NCBI GenBank assembly: GCA_965248815.1
Contig: CBDFKK010000007.1
Coordinates: forward strand, 620,001 to 684,000
Direction of reading: 5' to 3'
Origin: CBDFKK01 sp965248815
GTDB lineage: Bacteria; Pseudomonadota; Alphaproteobacteria; SMXP01
Length of the DNA stretch: 64,000 nt
The notes under the pieces were generated by a model. The model was not told the origin of the DNA, did not search any database, and saw only the letters and a program-made list of their open reading frames with translations. The position numbers and the translations under genes are program-made. Positions 49,793-58,690 of this stretch are shown here, piece by piece. How positions within the stretch are numbered: the first letter of the stretch is position 1; each line of letters starts with the position of its first letter.

Positions 49793-51497
49793 TTTTTTTC
49801 CCTTTTGGTTTTCGCCTGCGCTGATCTTGATCGTCGGTGGTCTTGTAGCGCCACTTATCTCGGCGCCTTTCCGTAAAGGTTACATGTTGGGACTTTGTGC
49901 GCTCGCAGCACTGCAGCTATGGAGTACGCCACTCGGGACATACGGTGAATTTGAATTTTTAGGTTTTGAGTTGGACCATGTGCGGCTCGATCGTTGGAGT
50001 CTGCCCTTCGCTGTCATCTTTATTTTCGCAACCACAATTAATGTCATTTACGGCTGGCATGTGGAAGATTCGGTCCAACAGAGCGCGCAGCTCGTATATC
50101 CCGGCGCGGCGCTAGGGGGCGTGCTTGCCGGCGATCTCATTACGCTGTTTGTCTACTGGGAGATTGCGGCCGTCGCATCCGTATTTCTCATATGGGCCGG
50201 AGCGACGGACCGGGCAATCAAAGCCGGTATGCGCTACATCGTCATTCAAGTCGGATCGGGCGTATTCTTGCTTGGAGGCGTTGTCCTATTCGCCGTTGAA
50301 AGCGGATCCGTGTCGTTCAATCATATGGCTCTTGATAATTTAGCGACGACATTCATTTTCTTTGCCTTTGGCATCAAATGCGCTTTTCCCTTGCTGCACA
50401 ATTGGGTTCAGGACTCCTATCCCGAATCAACCGTCAGCGGTACGATCGTGCTTTCCGTCTTTACGACAAAGCTTGCGGTCTATTCCTTGTTGCGCGGGTT
50501 TCCCGGTCAAGAGCAATTGATATGGCTGGGGACCATCATGACGCTCTTCCCGATCTTCTTCGCCGTGATTGAGGACAATTTGCGCCGCGTCTTGACCTAC
50601 AGCATCAACAACCAGGTCGGCTTCATGGTGGTTGCCATCGGCGTTGGCACGCCGCTCGCTCTCAATGGCGCGGTGGGCTACGCCTTTTGCAATATCATTT
50701 TTGAAAGTCTTCTGTTTATGAGTATGGGTGCTGTACTCTTCCGCACCGGAACCATTCAAGCTTCGGAGCTTGGCGGTCTTTACAAGTCGATGCCGTGGAC
50801 CGCTACGTTCTGCATCATTGGCGCCCTGTCGATTTCGGCGTTTCCGCTCTTTGCAGGATTTGTCACCAAGGGCCTCATTATCGATAGTGTAGCGGATGCC
50901 CATTTGTTTGTGATTTGGTTGGCCTTACTGTTCGCGTCGGCAGGCGTGCTTGAGCATGCCGGCATCAAAATTCCGTATTTCGGTTTCTTCGGGCACGACA
51001 GCGGCAAGAAATGCCAAGAGGCGCCGCGGCATATGATTGTTGCCATGGCCATCTCAGCGGTTCTGTGTATCGCCATCGGGGTTTATCCTGCGCCGCTCTA
51101 TGCGCTCTTGCCGGAACCTATCACTGGTTACGTTCCTTATACCGTCGCCCACGTAGTCACGCAGCTTCAACTCTTGCTGTTTGCAATTCTGGCCTTTGTC
51201 GTCCTGGTGCGCATCGGCGTTTATCCACCTGAAATCAGATCGACGAATCTCGATACCGACTGGTTCTATCGCAAGGCCGCGCCGACGGTCATAAGAGTTT
51301 TGGGACGGGGCATTTCAGCTGCGCAAATCGCCTTGCTAGGCCGGGCCCGCCGACAAGTCGATCAAGCCATCGCGCGGCTTTACAGATTTCACGGACCCGC
51401 TGGTCAATTGGCGCGCTCGTGGCCTGCCGGCTCAATGGCACTCTGGATAGCCATCCTTTTGGCGGTGAGTTTGATCGTCAATTACTTGAGTGTTTGA
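49782..51497 (+). CDS. mnhD: Mrp antiporter D-type subunit (3), long form
   Basis: A 571-residue ND5-family subunit, the longest of three. The Glu in 'FVYWEIAAVASVFLI' and Lys in 'GIKCAFPLLHNWVQDS' are present, with 'DNLRRVLTYSINNQVGFMV'. A C-terminal extension of about 100 residues ('FYRKAAPTVIRVLGRG') ends in one more membrane helix, recalling NuoL-type lateral arms. ATG 49782 is used; an ATG four codons earlier is also in frame. It ends the operon. Confidence 0.88.
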   Translation: MIDSFFPFWFSPALILIVGGLVAPLISAPFRKGYMLGLCALAALQLWSTPLGTYGEFEFLGFELDHVRLDRWSLPFAVIFIFATTINVIYGWHVEDSVQQSAQLVYPGAALGGVLAGDLITLFVYWEIAAVASVFLIWAGATDRAIKAGMRYIVIQVGSGVFLLGGVVLFAVESGSVSFNHMALDNLATTFIFFAFGIKCAFPLLHNWVQDSYPESTVSGTIVLSVFTTKLAVYSLLRGFPGQEQLIWLGTIMTLFPIFFAVIEDNLRRVLTYSINNQVGFMVVAIGVGTPLALNGAVGYAFCNIIFESLLFMSMGAVLFRTGTIQASELGGLYKSMPWTATFCIIGALSISAFPLFAGFVTKGLIIDSVADAHLFVIWLALLFASAGVLEHAGIKIPYFGFFGHDSGKKCQEAPRHMIVAMAISAVLCIAIGVYPAPLYALLPEPITGYVPYTVAHVVTQLQLLLFAILAFVVLVRIGVYPPEIRSTNLDTDWFYRKAAPTVIRVLGRGISAAQIALLGRARRQVDQAIARLYRFHGPAGQLARSWPAGSMALWIAILLAVSLIVNYLSV

Positions 51498-51689
51498 TGA
51501 CGCTGGCTCCTGAAGCTAGTTCGTAAGATAGGTCTGCTTCGACGCTAGTAATTGAGCGCATTGCGGCAATTTCGGAAGTATTAGACTCAATATTAATTGC
51601 CGTCTTGCTTAGCTCAGAACCGGGCTTTAAGTTCCGAATACATGATTTGGAATAGTATAAATACGGGTTGGGCGGACTGAGGCAGAGCA

Positions 51690-52106
51690 ATGAGCGAAAA
51701 GGCAGAACTGATCAACATGGCTGCAGGTATTGTCTCTGCGTATGTTGGTAATAATTCGGTGGCCCAAAGCGACTTACCCGGTTTGATTCATGAGGTCTAC
51801 ATCGCTTTGGCCTCAGCGAGCCGGGCAGAGGTCTCCGGCAGGGCCCAACAACTAAAGCCCGCCGTCTCTGTGAAGAAATCGGTGACGGACGATTACATCA
51901 TCTGTCTGGAAGATGGCCAGAAATTCAAATCTCTCAAAAGGCACCTGCGCACGCACTATAAAATAAGCCCGGATGAATACCGGGCCAAATGGGGATTGCC
52001 CAAAGACTATCCCATGGTGGCCCCCAACTATGCTCAAACCCGCTCAGCGCTCGCTAAGCAAATGGGGCTTGGGCAAAAGGGCCGAACTAGCAAGAGCAAA
52101 CGCTAG
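51690..52106 (+). CDS. MucR/Ros family transcriptional regulator
   Basis: A 138-residue MucR-type regulator, an alphaproteobacterial family that binds AT-rich promoters and controls polysaccharide, motility and cell-cycle genes. The zinc finger is 'CLEDGQKFKSLKRHLRTH', a C-x2-D-x9-H-x3-H arrangement, followed by the conserved 'YRAKWGLPKDYPMVAPNYA'. The N-terminal 'IVSAYVGNNSVAQSDLPGLI' oligomerisation region is also typical. It stands alone and is probably autoregulated, as known for the family. Confidence 0.93.
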   Translation: MSEKAELINMAAGIVSAYVGNNSVAQSDLPGLIHEVYIALASASRAEVSGRAQQLKPAVSVKKSVTDDYIICLEDGQKFKSLKRHLRTHYKISPDEYRAKWGLPKDYPMVAPNYAQTRSALAKQMGLGQKGRTSKSKR

Positions 52107-52129
52107 GCCCGTCCTGCCTCACTACGAAT

Positions 52130-52320
52130 TCAGCAGCTAAGTATCTCGTGCCAGGGCCGCGAATCATTTGGATCATTGGCGTTCGTCATGAACAGAATGT
52201 CAAATTCCCGCAACTCAAGCGTTCTTCGTTTGGCATTCGTCTCTCGGATCGTTTCCACTATGCCTCTGTCGTACAACGCTCTGACATAGGTGATCGCTGC
52301 ATAGAATCGGTACCGAAATA
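52130..52320 (-). pseudogene. Possible gene remnant without start codon
   Basis: A minus-strand frame of about 64 codons ends in TGA and reads protein-like ('ETIRETNAKRRTLELREFDILF', ending 'SRPWHEILSC' before the stop). An in-frame TGA lies just upstream, and no ATG or GTG with a ribosome site opens it. It may be the 3' remnant of a decayed gene or chance. No family is recognised. Confidence 0.25.
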
Positions 52321-52444
52321 AAAAGGTTTCTCAATACTTAACAAAATGATCAAACTGTCTTGATCTTTTTTTGTCGATATGAGTTGGTTAACGGTCTTTA
52401 ACGTTTCGATTCAAACTGCTCACCGCAATTTCGAGGAAATAGGC

Positions 52445-52936
52445 GTGTCTCAGTCGGAGCTAACGTTTCGCGCCCAATTGGTGATTCCCGATCAACGCGA
52501 CGTCTATGACTATTGGCTTAATTGTCGGGATGGCGACAATCTGCCAGCGCGAGACGACGTGAACCCAGTGGAGCTGAAAAAGCATTTAAGTTTTGTCAGT
52601 TTGATTGACGTTGAAGACGATCCTCAACGCTTTCGAGTGAGGCTTGCAGGAACGGGGCTGCGGGACGTTTATGGACGCGAGATGACCGGTACCTATCTCG
52701 AAGAAGACTCACACATTGATGTCAAGTCTTTGAGCCGCTTGGTTGCGCGGGGGCGTCCCGCGCAAGGGGTCTTGCCGATCCAACTCCCAGACAGAGACAA
52801 TCTCATTCAGTTTTGGCTTAAACTGCCGCTCGCCGAGGATGGGCAAAAAATCAACATGATTTTAGGTTTTGACGTATTCATGCAAGTGCCAAAGGCGAGG
52901 GCGCTGGCCAATCATCACGTCGCCATGGCATCCTAG
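52445..52936 (+). CDS. PAS_5 domain protein
   Basis: A 163-residue protein that is nearly all one PAS_5-type domain, common in alphaproteobacteria. It has 'VYDYWLNCRDGDNLPARDDVNP', 'LKKHLSFVSLIDVEDDPQRFRVRLAGTGL' and 'GREMTGTYLEE'. GTG 52445 is preferred because GAGG lies eight bases upstream; an ATG 66 bases earlier has no site. It has no output domain, so it probably signals by protein contact. The ligand is unknown. Confidence 0.82.
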   Translation: MSQSELTFRAQLVIPDQRDVYDYWLNCRDGDNLPARDDVNPVELKKHLSFVSLIDVEDDPQRFRVRLAGTGLRDVYGREMTGTYLEEDSHIDVKSLSRLVARGRPAQGVLPIQLPDRDNLIQFWLKLPLAEDGQKINMILGFDVFMQVPKARALANHHVAMAS

Positions 52937-53038
52937 CGACTGTGTTTCGCCGACGCCTAGAAATCCAACGGAAGCCTCCCTAAGACTCCGTAGTCTTCTT
53001 AACTAATTGAAAAAATTGAACTAATCTACCCAACTTGC

Positions 53039-53479
53039 CTAGTTGGCGTGGCTTTTGGCGCTCGCGCCCGAGGCATCCCGCTGGATACGGTTGACCATGG
53101 CCGTCAAACCGTTTGAGCGTTGCGGGCTCAGGTGTGTATCAAGCCCAATCTCACGAAACAAAGATTGCGCTTCAATCTTGAGAATCTCGTCGGCGGTCTT
53201 GTGATTGAACAGGCGTAACAGGATGGCGATCAATCCATTAACAATATGAGCGTCGCTCTCGCCTTGAAACACGAGTTTTGGCGGATCGATCGATTCTATG
53301 TCAGACCTCAGCCAGACTTGGCTCACGCAGCCTTTTACTTTCGTCAACTCGTTCTTGTCGACATCGGCCAACGGTACCAATTCCTTGCCAAGTTCAATAA
53401 TGTAGCGATAGCGATCTTCCCAATCGTCTAGATAGGTGAGGTCGTCGACTAGTTGTTCGATAGAATTGGCTTCTGCCAT
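53039..53479 (-). CDS. sufE: SufE family sulfur acceptor
   Basis: A 146-residue SufE, which takes persulfide sulfur from the SufS desulfurase for Fe-S cluster assembly. The acceptor is Cys51 in 'VKGCVSQVW'. The 'GLTAMVNRIQ' C-terminal helix is typical. The other suf genes are not in this window. The acetyltransferase gene lies only three bases upstream on the same strand, so the two are co-transcribed. Confidence 0.93.
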   Translation of the reverse strand: MAEANSIEQLVDDLTYLDDWEDRYRYIIELGKELVPLADVDKNELTKVKGCVSQVWLRSDIESIDPPKLVFQGESDAHIVNGLIAILLRLFNHKTADEILKIEAQSLFREIGLDTHLSPQRSNGLTAMVNRIQRDASGASAKSHAN

Positions 53480-53482
53480 TAA

Positions 53483-53986
53483 CTACCCGCCTAACAATTC
53501 GTCCAATCGTTCCCGCGGCAGCCGATAGGTTAGAAGATCGTCGACATGGACGAAGCCAAATCTGTCGTAGAAATTGCGGGCCGGGTTGGCATGCACAACA
53601 TTCAATTCCAAATGCTGGCAACCACTCTGTTTCGCGATCGTGGCGACTTCTTTGACAAGTTTCATACCGACGCCTTGACCTCTAACGACCTCGGAGACAA
53701 ATAGATCATTGATGAAAAGGCCGCGGCTGCTGTCCCAGGTGGAATATGTGGGATGGAAAATTGCCAGGCCAACTGCGTCACCCTTAATCTCGGCCAAAAG
53801 GCACTCGAATTGCGGATTGGCTCCAAATCCGTCCCTCTTAAGACTATCTTCCGTGGCAGATACTTGCGCCCCTTGCCTTTGATATTCCGCGAGAGCTTTC
53901 ACCAGCTGGCGTATCACGGGCACGTCGTCTGCCGTGGCTCTTCTAAGCTTGACCTCGGTCTCGACTTGCAGCTGGCTTTCGCTCAT
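53483..53986 (-). CDS. GNAT family N-acetyltransferase
   Basis: A 167-residue GNAT enzyme with the acetyl-CoA loop 'VRGQGVGMKLVKEVA' (R/QxxGxG/A). 'LFINDLFVSEVVRGQGVG' and 'LELNVVHANPARNFYDRFGF' match the diamine/spermidine acetyltransferase-like branch. The acetylated substrate is unknown; a polyamine or amino acid is plausible. It is probably translated with sufE. Confidence 0.92.
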   Translation of the reverse strand: MSESQLQVETEVKLRRATADDVPVIRQLVKALAEYQRQGAQVSATEDSLKRDGFGANPQFECLLAEIKGDAVGLAIFHPTYSTWDSSRGLFINDLFVSEVVRGQGVGMKLVKEVATIAKQSGCQHLELNVVHANPARNFYDRFGFVHVDDLLTYRLPRERLDELLGG

Positions 53987-54207
53987 AGGCCGCTCCTAAA
54001 TAGGAAAGGAAACGCCGCTCACCATACTCATGGAAATCGAACGACGAATTTCAAAGTGGCAATGACAGGTTTGGATGACCGGTGTCTAAGCCAATCCCAT
54101 CGATTACTCAATAGATATAGGAAGATTTTCTGGGAATTTTAAGGCCACATCGTGAGATCTCGGGAATTTGCGCTGCCCGTGGCGAAGGCCGGCCTTTAGG
54201 CCCTATT

Positions 54208-54522
54208 TTATTCGTCTAGGCTTTCTTTGAGCCAGACATGGAGTGAGCCGGTCGCCTCGATGGCGAAGACATGTAGCTTGCGCAGGGCCACTTCGCTGAC
54301 CTCGCATACGAACGGTTGGCTCTCGCAGAACGTTGCCACAAAGTGGAAGCCGCTTCGGGCAAGTTTCCGAATGGACGGTGCGTCGGCGGCGGGCATTTGG
54401 CCACTCCCGAAGCGCTGTCTTAAATCTGACGGGTCTTGCCACAGATTTGACGGCAAAAGGAAGGCCGCTACGCCGAGAAGCGCTATGATTTTAAGTAGTT
54501 TCAAGGAAATCACCGGCTGCAT
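54208..54522 (-). CDS. Small exported protein, possibly DUF5330-like
   Basis: A 104-residue protein with a hydrophobic N-terminus ('LLKIIALLGVAAFLLPS'). The mature part contains two cysteines in 'ATFCESQPFVCEVSE', a pattern I associate with DUF5330, followed by a helical tail. The family assignment is tentative. ATG is used with an AAGGAAAT-type stretch nearby on the other strand only, so the start is not certain. It stands alone. Confidence 0.55.
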   Translation of the reverse strand: MQPVISLKLLKIIALLGVAAFLLPSNLWQDPSDLRQRFGSGQMPAADAPSIRKLARSGFHFVATFCESQPFVCEVSEVALRKLHVFAIEATGSLHVWLKESLDE

Positions 54523-54695
54523 TGAAGTGGGCGCACCCTATACAGACCGGCTTTAATTTCGGTGTAGACGCCTGATAAAATTAGAACGATTGGGCGCAAT
54601 AGTATTTCTTGTGGAGGGTCAAGTCGCGCTCGCGGCCTCTGAGGCCGGTTCGGGTGGTCTTGCCTGTGACGAAACCCCGATGACGCAGCCAGGTT

Positions 54696-55598
54696 TTATG
54701 TAACCATTAGACTGCTTTCGATGGAAGGCCAATTTGGCGGGAGCTTCCACATAGCGGGAGCCAGATAGGCCGGGCGGATTGTTTCTGGGGCCGGCGGTCT
54801 GTACCCCAACGATGAATGCGGGCGGATTGTGTTGTAGTGACGTCGCCAGTTTTCGATGATGATTTTGGCTTCCAGCAAATTGTTGAACAGCTCAATCTTC
54901 AAGCACTCGTCCTGCAGTCGCCCGTTGAATGATTCATTGTATCCATTCTCCCAAGGGCTGGCGGGTTCAATAAAGAGCGTCTTTGTGCCGACCTTGGCGA
55001 TCCACTCTCTGACCGCTGTAGCGGTAAATTCGCTGCCATTGTCACTCCTGATATGATCGGGAACGCCGTGGCGGACCATCAACTCGCCGAGGACCGCGAG
55101 AACGTCCTGGCTGTTCAGCCGCCGGTTCACTTCGATTGCCAGACATTCGCGCGAGAACTCGTCGATCACAGTCAGCATGCGAAACTTGCGACCGTCGCGT
55201 GTCCGATCCTGCACGAAATCATACGCCCACACATGATTGCGATATTGCGGACGCAGCCGAATACACGACCCGTCGTTGAGCCATAGTCTTCCTCGTTTCG
55301 GTTGTTTCTGCGGTACTTTCAGGCCTTCACGCCGCCATATCCGGGCGACGCGTTTATGATTGACACGCCAGCCGTCAGCGCGAAGCAGCGCCGTGATCCG
55401 CTTATAGCCGTAGCGCCCATATCGCACCGCCAGGTCGATGATTGCCGACGTCAAAGCGTCTTCGTCGTCGGCGCGTCTCGGCTTGCGCCATTGGCTGGAA
55501 CGGTGTTGCCCAAGCACCCGGCAGGCCCGGCGTTCGGAAACGCCGAGCTTTGTGACAGCGCGCTCAACACAATCGCGTCTGCGCGAGGGCGTTAGAAG
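54696..55598 (-). CDS. IS3-family transposase OrfB (DDE integrase domain)
   Basis: The catalytic transposase part. HTH_21 ('RYGYKRITALLRADGWRVNHKRV') is followed by an rve integrase core with the DDE triad: Asp in 'VWAYDFVQDRT', Asp in 'IRSDNGSEF' and Glu in 'NGYNESFNGRLQDE'. The frame begins inside orfA with no own ribosome site. It should be made as an OrfAB fusion of about 391 residues through -1 slippage at GGGAAAC. All catalytic residues are intact. Confidence 0.93.
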   Translation of the reverse strand, partial: LLTPSRRRDCVERAVTKLGVSERRACRVLGQHRSSQWRKPRRADDEDALTSAIIDLAVRYGRYGYKRITALLRADGWRVNHKRVARIWRREGLKVPQKQPKRGRLWLNDGSCIRLRPQYRNHVWAYDFVQDRTRDGRKFRMLTVIDEFSRECLAIEVNRRLNSQDVLAVLGELMVRHGVPDHIRSDNGSEFTATAVREWIAKVGTKTLFIEPASPWENGYNESFNGRLQDECLKIELFNNLLEAKIIIENWRRHYNTIRPHSSLGYRPPAPETIRPAYLAPAMWKLPPNWPSIESSLMVT

Positions 55599-55870
55599 TT
55601 TCCCGCTGCAGCTTCCTTCAAGATCGCCTTGTCGAGTTCAGCGTCTGCAAGAAGCCGTTTCAGCCGTGCGTTTTCTTTCTCCAGATCCTTCAGACGTTTG
55701 GCCTGATCGATCTTCATCCCGCCATACTCTTTGCGCCAGCGATAGTATGTGATCTTCGTCACGCCCAGACGGCGAATAACTTCACCAGAATTGACGCCTT
55801 CCGCAAGCAAGACCTCAGCCTCGCGCAACTTCGATATGATTTCTTCAGGCTTGTAACGCTTTCCTGACAT
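55592..55870 (-). CDS. IS3-family transposase OrfA
   Basis: A 92-residue OrfA. It has an HTH domain ('RYKPEEIISKLREAEVLLAEG', 'VIRRLGVTKITYYRWRKEYGG') and a leucine-zipper helix ('AKRLKDLEKENARLKRLLAD') that mediates dimerisation. The slippery heptamer G-GGA-AAC at 55604-55598 lies just before the stop and directs -1 frameshifting into OrfB. Free OrfA normally acts as a regulator of transposition. Confidence 0.93.
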   Translation of the reverse strand: MSGKRYKPEEIISKLREAEVLLAEGVNSGEVIRRLGVTKITYYRWRKEYGGMKIDQAKRLKDLEKENARLKRLLADAELDKAILKEAAAGNF

Positions 55871-55919
55871 CGCAATCCTCCTTCGATTCAGCCATTTTAC
55901 TATCTCAATGTGGCTGCGT

Positions 55920-57173
55920 TCAAAGGGGTCGGGTCACCTGCAATGTCTTGGACGGGAGCGTAATCGTCGCCGTCGTGCCTTCGCCGGCGCTGCTGATCAG
56001 ATTGAGTTCTCCACCTTGTAAGTTGACCAAGGCAATTGCCAAAGATAAACCCAACCCATAGCTCCGGCGCTCTTTCGAAATTGAATTATTGGCTTTTTCG
56101 AAGGGAAAGAGGACACGATCAAGATCGGTTTCTGCAATTCCGACGCCTGTGTCCGATACTTCAATAACGAGGTCGCTTTGGACATAGTTGACGCTGATCG
56201 TCACGCTGCCACCGTCCGGGGTAAACGCCAAAGCGTTCTTGAGGAGCTCGTCGACAATGTTTTGTGTGGCCAGGGAATCAATCCAGATTTTGGGCAAGTT
56301 GGGGGCGACTCGCATTTCGATGTTGATTCCTCTTTGTGATGCCGAACTGCTGATTGCAGCTGTGCAGCACTCCAAGATCGGATCAATCTGCTCATGGGAC
56401 AGGTTTAGATCGTAGCGTCCTGTCTGAATTCTCGAAAGCTCAAGAATTTGCGCCACGAGCGATAGCAGGGTGTGCCCGCTATCTCGAATAAACGTTACAT
56501 AGTCCTTGTAGCGGTCATCTCCCAAAGGGCCATAGAGTTGATCATGCATAACTTCCGCAAAGCCAATGATCGAATGCAGCGGCGTTCTCAACTCGTTGCT
56601 CATGCTTCGCATGAAGGTTGACAACGCAAGATCTGTCTTTTCGGCTTCGCTGCGAGCTGCATTAAGCGTCTTGCTGAGCCCCGATAGTGATTGAGACTTT
56701 TCTTCCAGCTCCTGCCGCACCGTTGCCAATGCTGCAGCTGCGCGCCGATGTTTGTTCTCAAGGTGCAAGAGTTGGCGGTCGATTTCAGCTCTATCAGTCA
56801 CATCTCTAAGGAGCGAAATCGTGCACTCATTATCGGTCGCCGATTCTAGCCATGAATAACGCCGCCCGTTCCAAGTACTCAGCTCGACTTGTGAGACGCC
56901 AGACTTATGTTGATCTAGCCGTTGCTCAATCCACGCCTCCGGGCTATCGCCAACTTCGAAGAGACTTGCATTAGCCGCATTGCTCAAGATGTCGGCGTAA
57001 TGGTCGCCGGGCGTGAGGGCCTGCCCCTTTTCGCAGAATAGATCGGCAAAGCAATCATTGCTTTCAACCAGGCGGTCGTCTTTATCCCAAATTGCATAGC
57101 CATCTTTGGTCAAGCTCACGACGTCTTGCACTGCCGTTTGATCTGCCTTTGACGAGAGCTTGGGAAATTGCAT
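55920..57173 (-). CDS. Soluble PAS histidine kinase with Asn at the phospho-acceptor site; tail replaced by IS
   Basis: A 417-residue cytoplasmic PAS-kinase. Residues 20-130 form a PAS domain, 135-185 a coiled coil, then HisKA and HATPase domains. The H-box reads 'SNELRTPL', with Asn193 (codon AAC) in place of the phospho-accepting His. ATP-binding boxes are intact: N313 in 'LKNALAF', D341 in 'DTGVG', and 'GLGLS' at 373-377. The last five residues 'VTRPL' are encoded by the IS end. Joining across the IS restores 'LQARPPEPASEAASAT' and a TGA at 54619-54621. It probably cannot autophosphorylate; compare DivL, which has Tyr there. Confidence 0.9.
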   Translation of the reverse strand: MQFPKLSSKADQTAVQDVVSLTKDGYAIWDKDDRLVESNDCFADLFCEKGQALTPGDHYADILSNAANASLFEVGDSPEAWIEQRLDQHKSGVSQVELSTWNGRRYSWLESATDNECTISLLRDVTDRAEIDRQLLHLENKHRRAAAALATVRQELEEKSQSLSGLSKTLNAARSEAEKTDLALSTFMRSMSNELRTPLHSIIGFAEVMHDQLYGPLGDDRYKDYVTFIRDSGHTLLSLVAQILELSRIQTGRYDLNLSHEQIDPILECCTAAISSSASQRGINIEMRVAPNLPKIWIDSLATQNIVDELLKNALAFTPDGGSVTISVNYVQSDLVIEVSDTGVGIAETDLDRVLFPFEKANNSISKERRSYGLGLSLAIALVNLQGGELNLISSAGEGTTATITLPSKTLQVTRPL

Positions 57174-57365
57174 TCGAATGTGTTCCGAAGGAGCGAAATT
57201 GACTCAACTATAAATTAGCTGGTCAAGGTTACATTTCCGTTTCTGTTGCAATTTATTCGTGCAGACGTGGTTGTGTCAGACAGGGAGCGCTGCATCAGAT
57301 TTGGGAATATTTCTTAACCCTAAAATCCGTTATGTACGAAAAAGGTAGCGGGAATTTGCTCGCCG

Positions 57366-58331
57366 CTAGGTGCCATTGCTGACTGTAACCAATGTCGACC
57401 AGTAATTCGCGCGCTCGTTCAGGGCATGGGTCCCGGCGCAATAGGCAAGTTCCGATGATTCTTTGGCTGCCGCGGTGCACTGCTTCATATTCAGGTCCGC
57501 CCACTTCAGGCACCGGGCCATTCGACTATTACTCATCAACGACTTTGTCGCGTCTTGCTCTGGGCCATCAATGGCATCAATGGCGATTCTACCAGCCAGA
57601 TCGAGAACGCGTTTCATGACTGGCGGCATGTTCTGAGAAGAATCAACGGTCGGCAACAACAAGGTCGATGCCGCTGCATCTTTCTTTGTCATGACCGGCA
57701 ACCAAGGAGGTTGAGAGTTGTTATCCGTTTGGGCTTCTGGCCACCGATTGGCGCGCCCAAAGCGTTTTCGCTGTTTGGCTTCAATCAGGAATGCTCGCCC
57801 GAGCGAAGCCATGACGTCAGTTTCAACGGCGATCATGTTGGTGATCAATTGGGCCGCGGCAGTCGACTCGGGAAGGGCATAAACAAAGCCAGGCTTTGTC
57901 GAAATCTCGCTGAGAAGTCGGGTGCGGCCTTGAAGGATTTTTCTCTCATTAAACGCCCCATAAAAACTTGGAGTATTGAGTGCGATGTCCGCGGCGTAGG
58001 CTATCCAACCCTCTGCCAGCCGAATCGGGTCGTGCGAGATTAGACGGTCAATGGCCGCCTGGATTTGATTGGGCGTGCGTAATGACTGCCGGTCGATGTC
58101 GCTGATGTCGGAATAGAAGCGCGTGTAGCCTTCGGCCTGGGACGCAAGAAATTCAGGCAGCGACGGCGGAAGGCTCGCGACGGAGCGGTGTTCTTGTTCT
58201 CTCCGCTGCTCCTCGAGCGCTGGACTAGGTGCTGCCTCGTTCGGCGAATCTATTTGTGCGGCGGCCTGCGCAACAAACGTGCAAATAGCTACAAGAGCCG
58301 CAGTCACGGGATGAGCGCCGAACAACCTCAT
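57366..58331 (-). CDS. Exported hypothetical protein
   Basis: A 321-residue protein with signal peptide 'VTAALVAICTFVAQAAAQ'. ATG 58331 is fixed by AAGGGA eight bases upstream. The mature protein is mostly helical, with 'LRTPNQIQAAIDRLISHDP' and 'LAEGWIAYAADIALNTPSFYG'. Several C-terminal cysteines ('ARCLKWADLNMKQCTAAAK', 'AYCAGTHALNER') suggest disulfides. I do not recognise the family. It lies between two histidine kinase genes and could be a periplasmic sensor accessory; this is inference. Confidence 0.75.
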   Translation of the reverse strand: MRLFGAHPVTAALVAICTFVAQAAAQIDSPNEAAPSPALEEQRREQEHRSVASLPPSLPEFLASQAEGYTRFYSDISDIDRQSLRTPNQIQAAIDRLISHDPIRLAEGWIAYAADIALNTPSFYGAFNERKILQGRTRLLSEISTKPGFVYALPESTAAAQLITNMIAVETDVMASLGRAFLIEAKQRKRFGRANRWPEAQTDNNSQPPWLPVMTKKDAAASTLLLPTVDSSQNMPPVMKRVLDLAGRIAIDAIDGPEQDATKSLMSNSRMARCLKWADLNMKQCTAAAKESSELAYCAGTHALNERANYWSTLVTVSNGT

Positions 58332-58690
58332 TAATTTTTCCCTTTGATAGAGCTGCCCGTTCAATGATGTGGGCACACTTATTACCGGATTACTTGAAGT
58401 TTGGTAGGCAACTTATTCCAATATCTAAGTAATTCGGAACACTGGATTTGCACCGCCAACTTGGAAACGGCAGATATTACAGGGTCAAAGGTAAGAGGAC
58501 CCTGAAAAATCAAAGTAAGCAGCCGGTAAAATGAAACTGCAAATTTCTAATCGATTCGGTGGCATGAGACTCAATGGGACTGCGATGTTACGCCGCTGGA
58601 ACGGCGCCAGAGCTCAGATTTAGAGTCTGTTAATCATCCCCGGTCACTCTCGTTAATATCCGATTCATCTTTCTTAAGAGCGCAACCAAT
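58332..58690. other. Divergent intergenic region between exported protein and DivJ-like kinase
   Basis: A 359-base non-coding region that should carry promoters for both flanking genes. I saw no RNA gene, strong palindrome or supported small gene in it. Confidence 0.5.

Larger units (their letters stand above)
54667..55936 (-). mobile_element. Complete IS3-family insertion sequence (1270 bp) with 4-bp target duplication
   Basis: The element has terminal inverted repeats beginning TGAC (TGACCCGACCCC at the orfA end, TGACGAAACCCC at the orfB end), both leading into 'ACGCAGCCA'. It is flanked by the direct repeat CCTG at 54663-54666 and 55937-55940. It encodes overlapping OrfA and OrfB joined by a -1 frameshift signal. 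The intact ends, genes and duplication suggest a recent and possibly active insertion. It lies in the 3' end of the adjacent histidine kinase gene and replaces its last residues. Confidence 0.93.
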
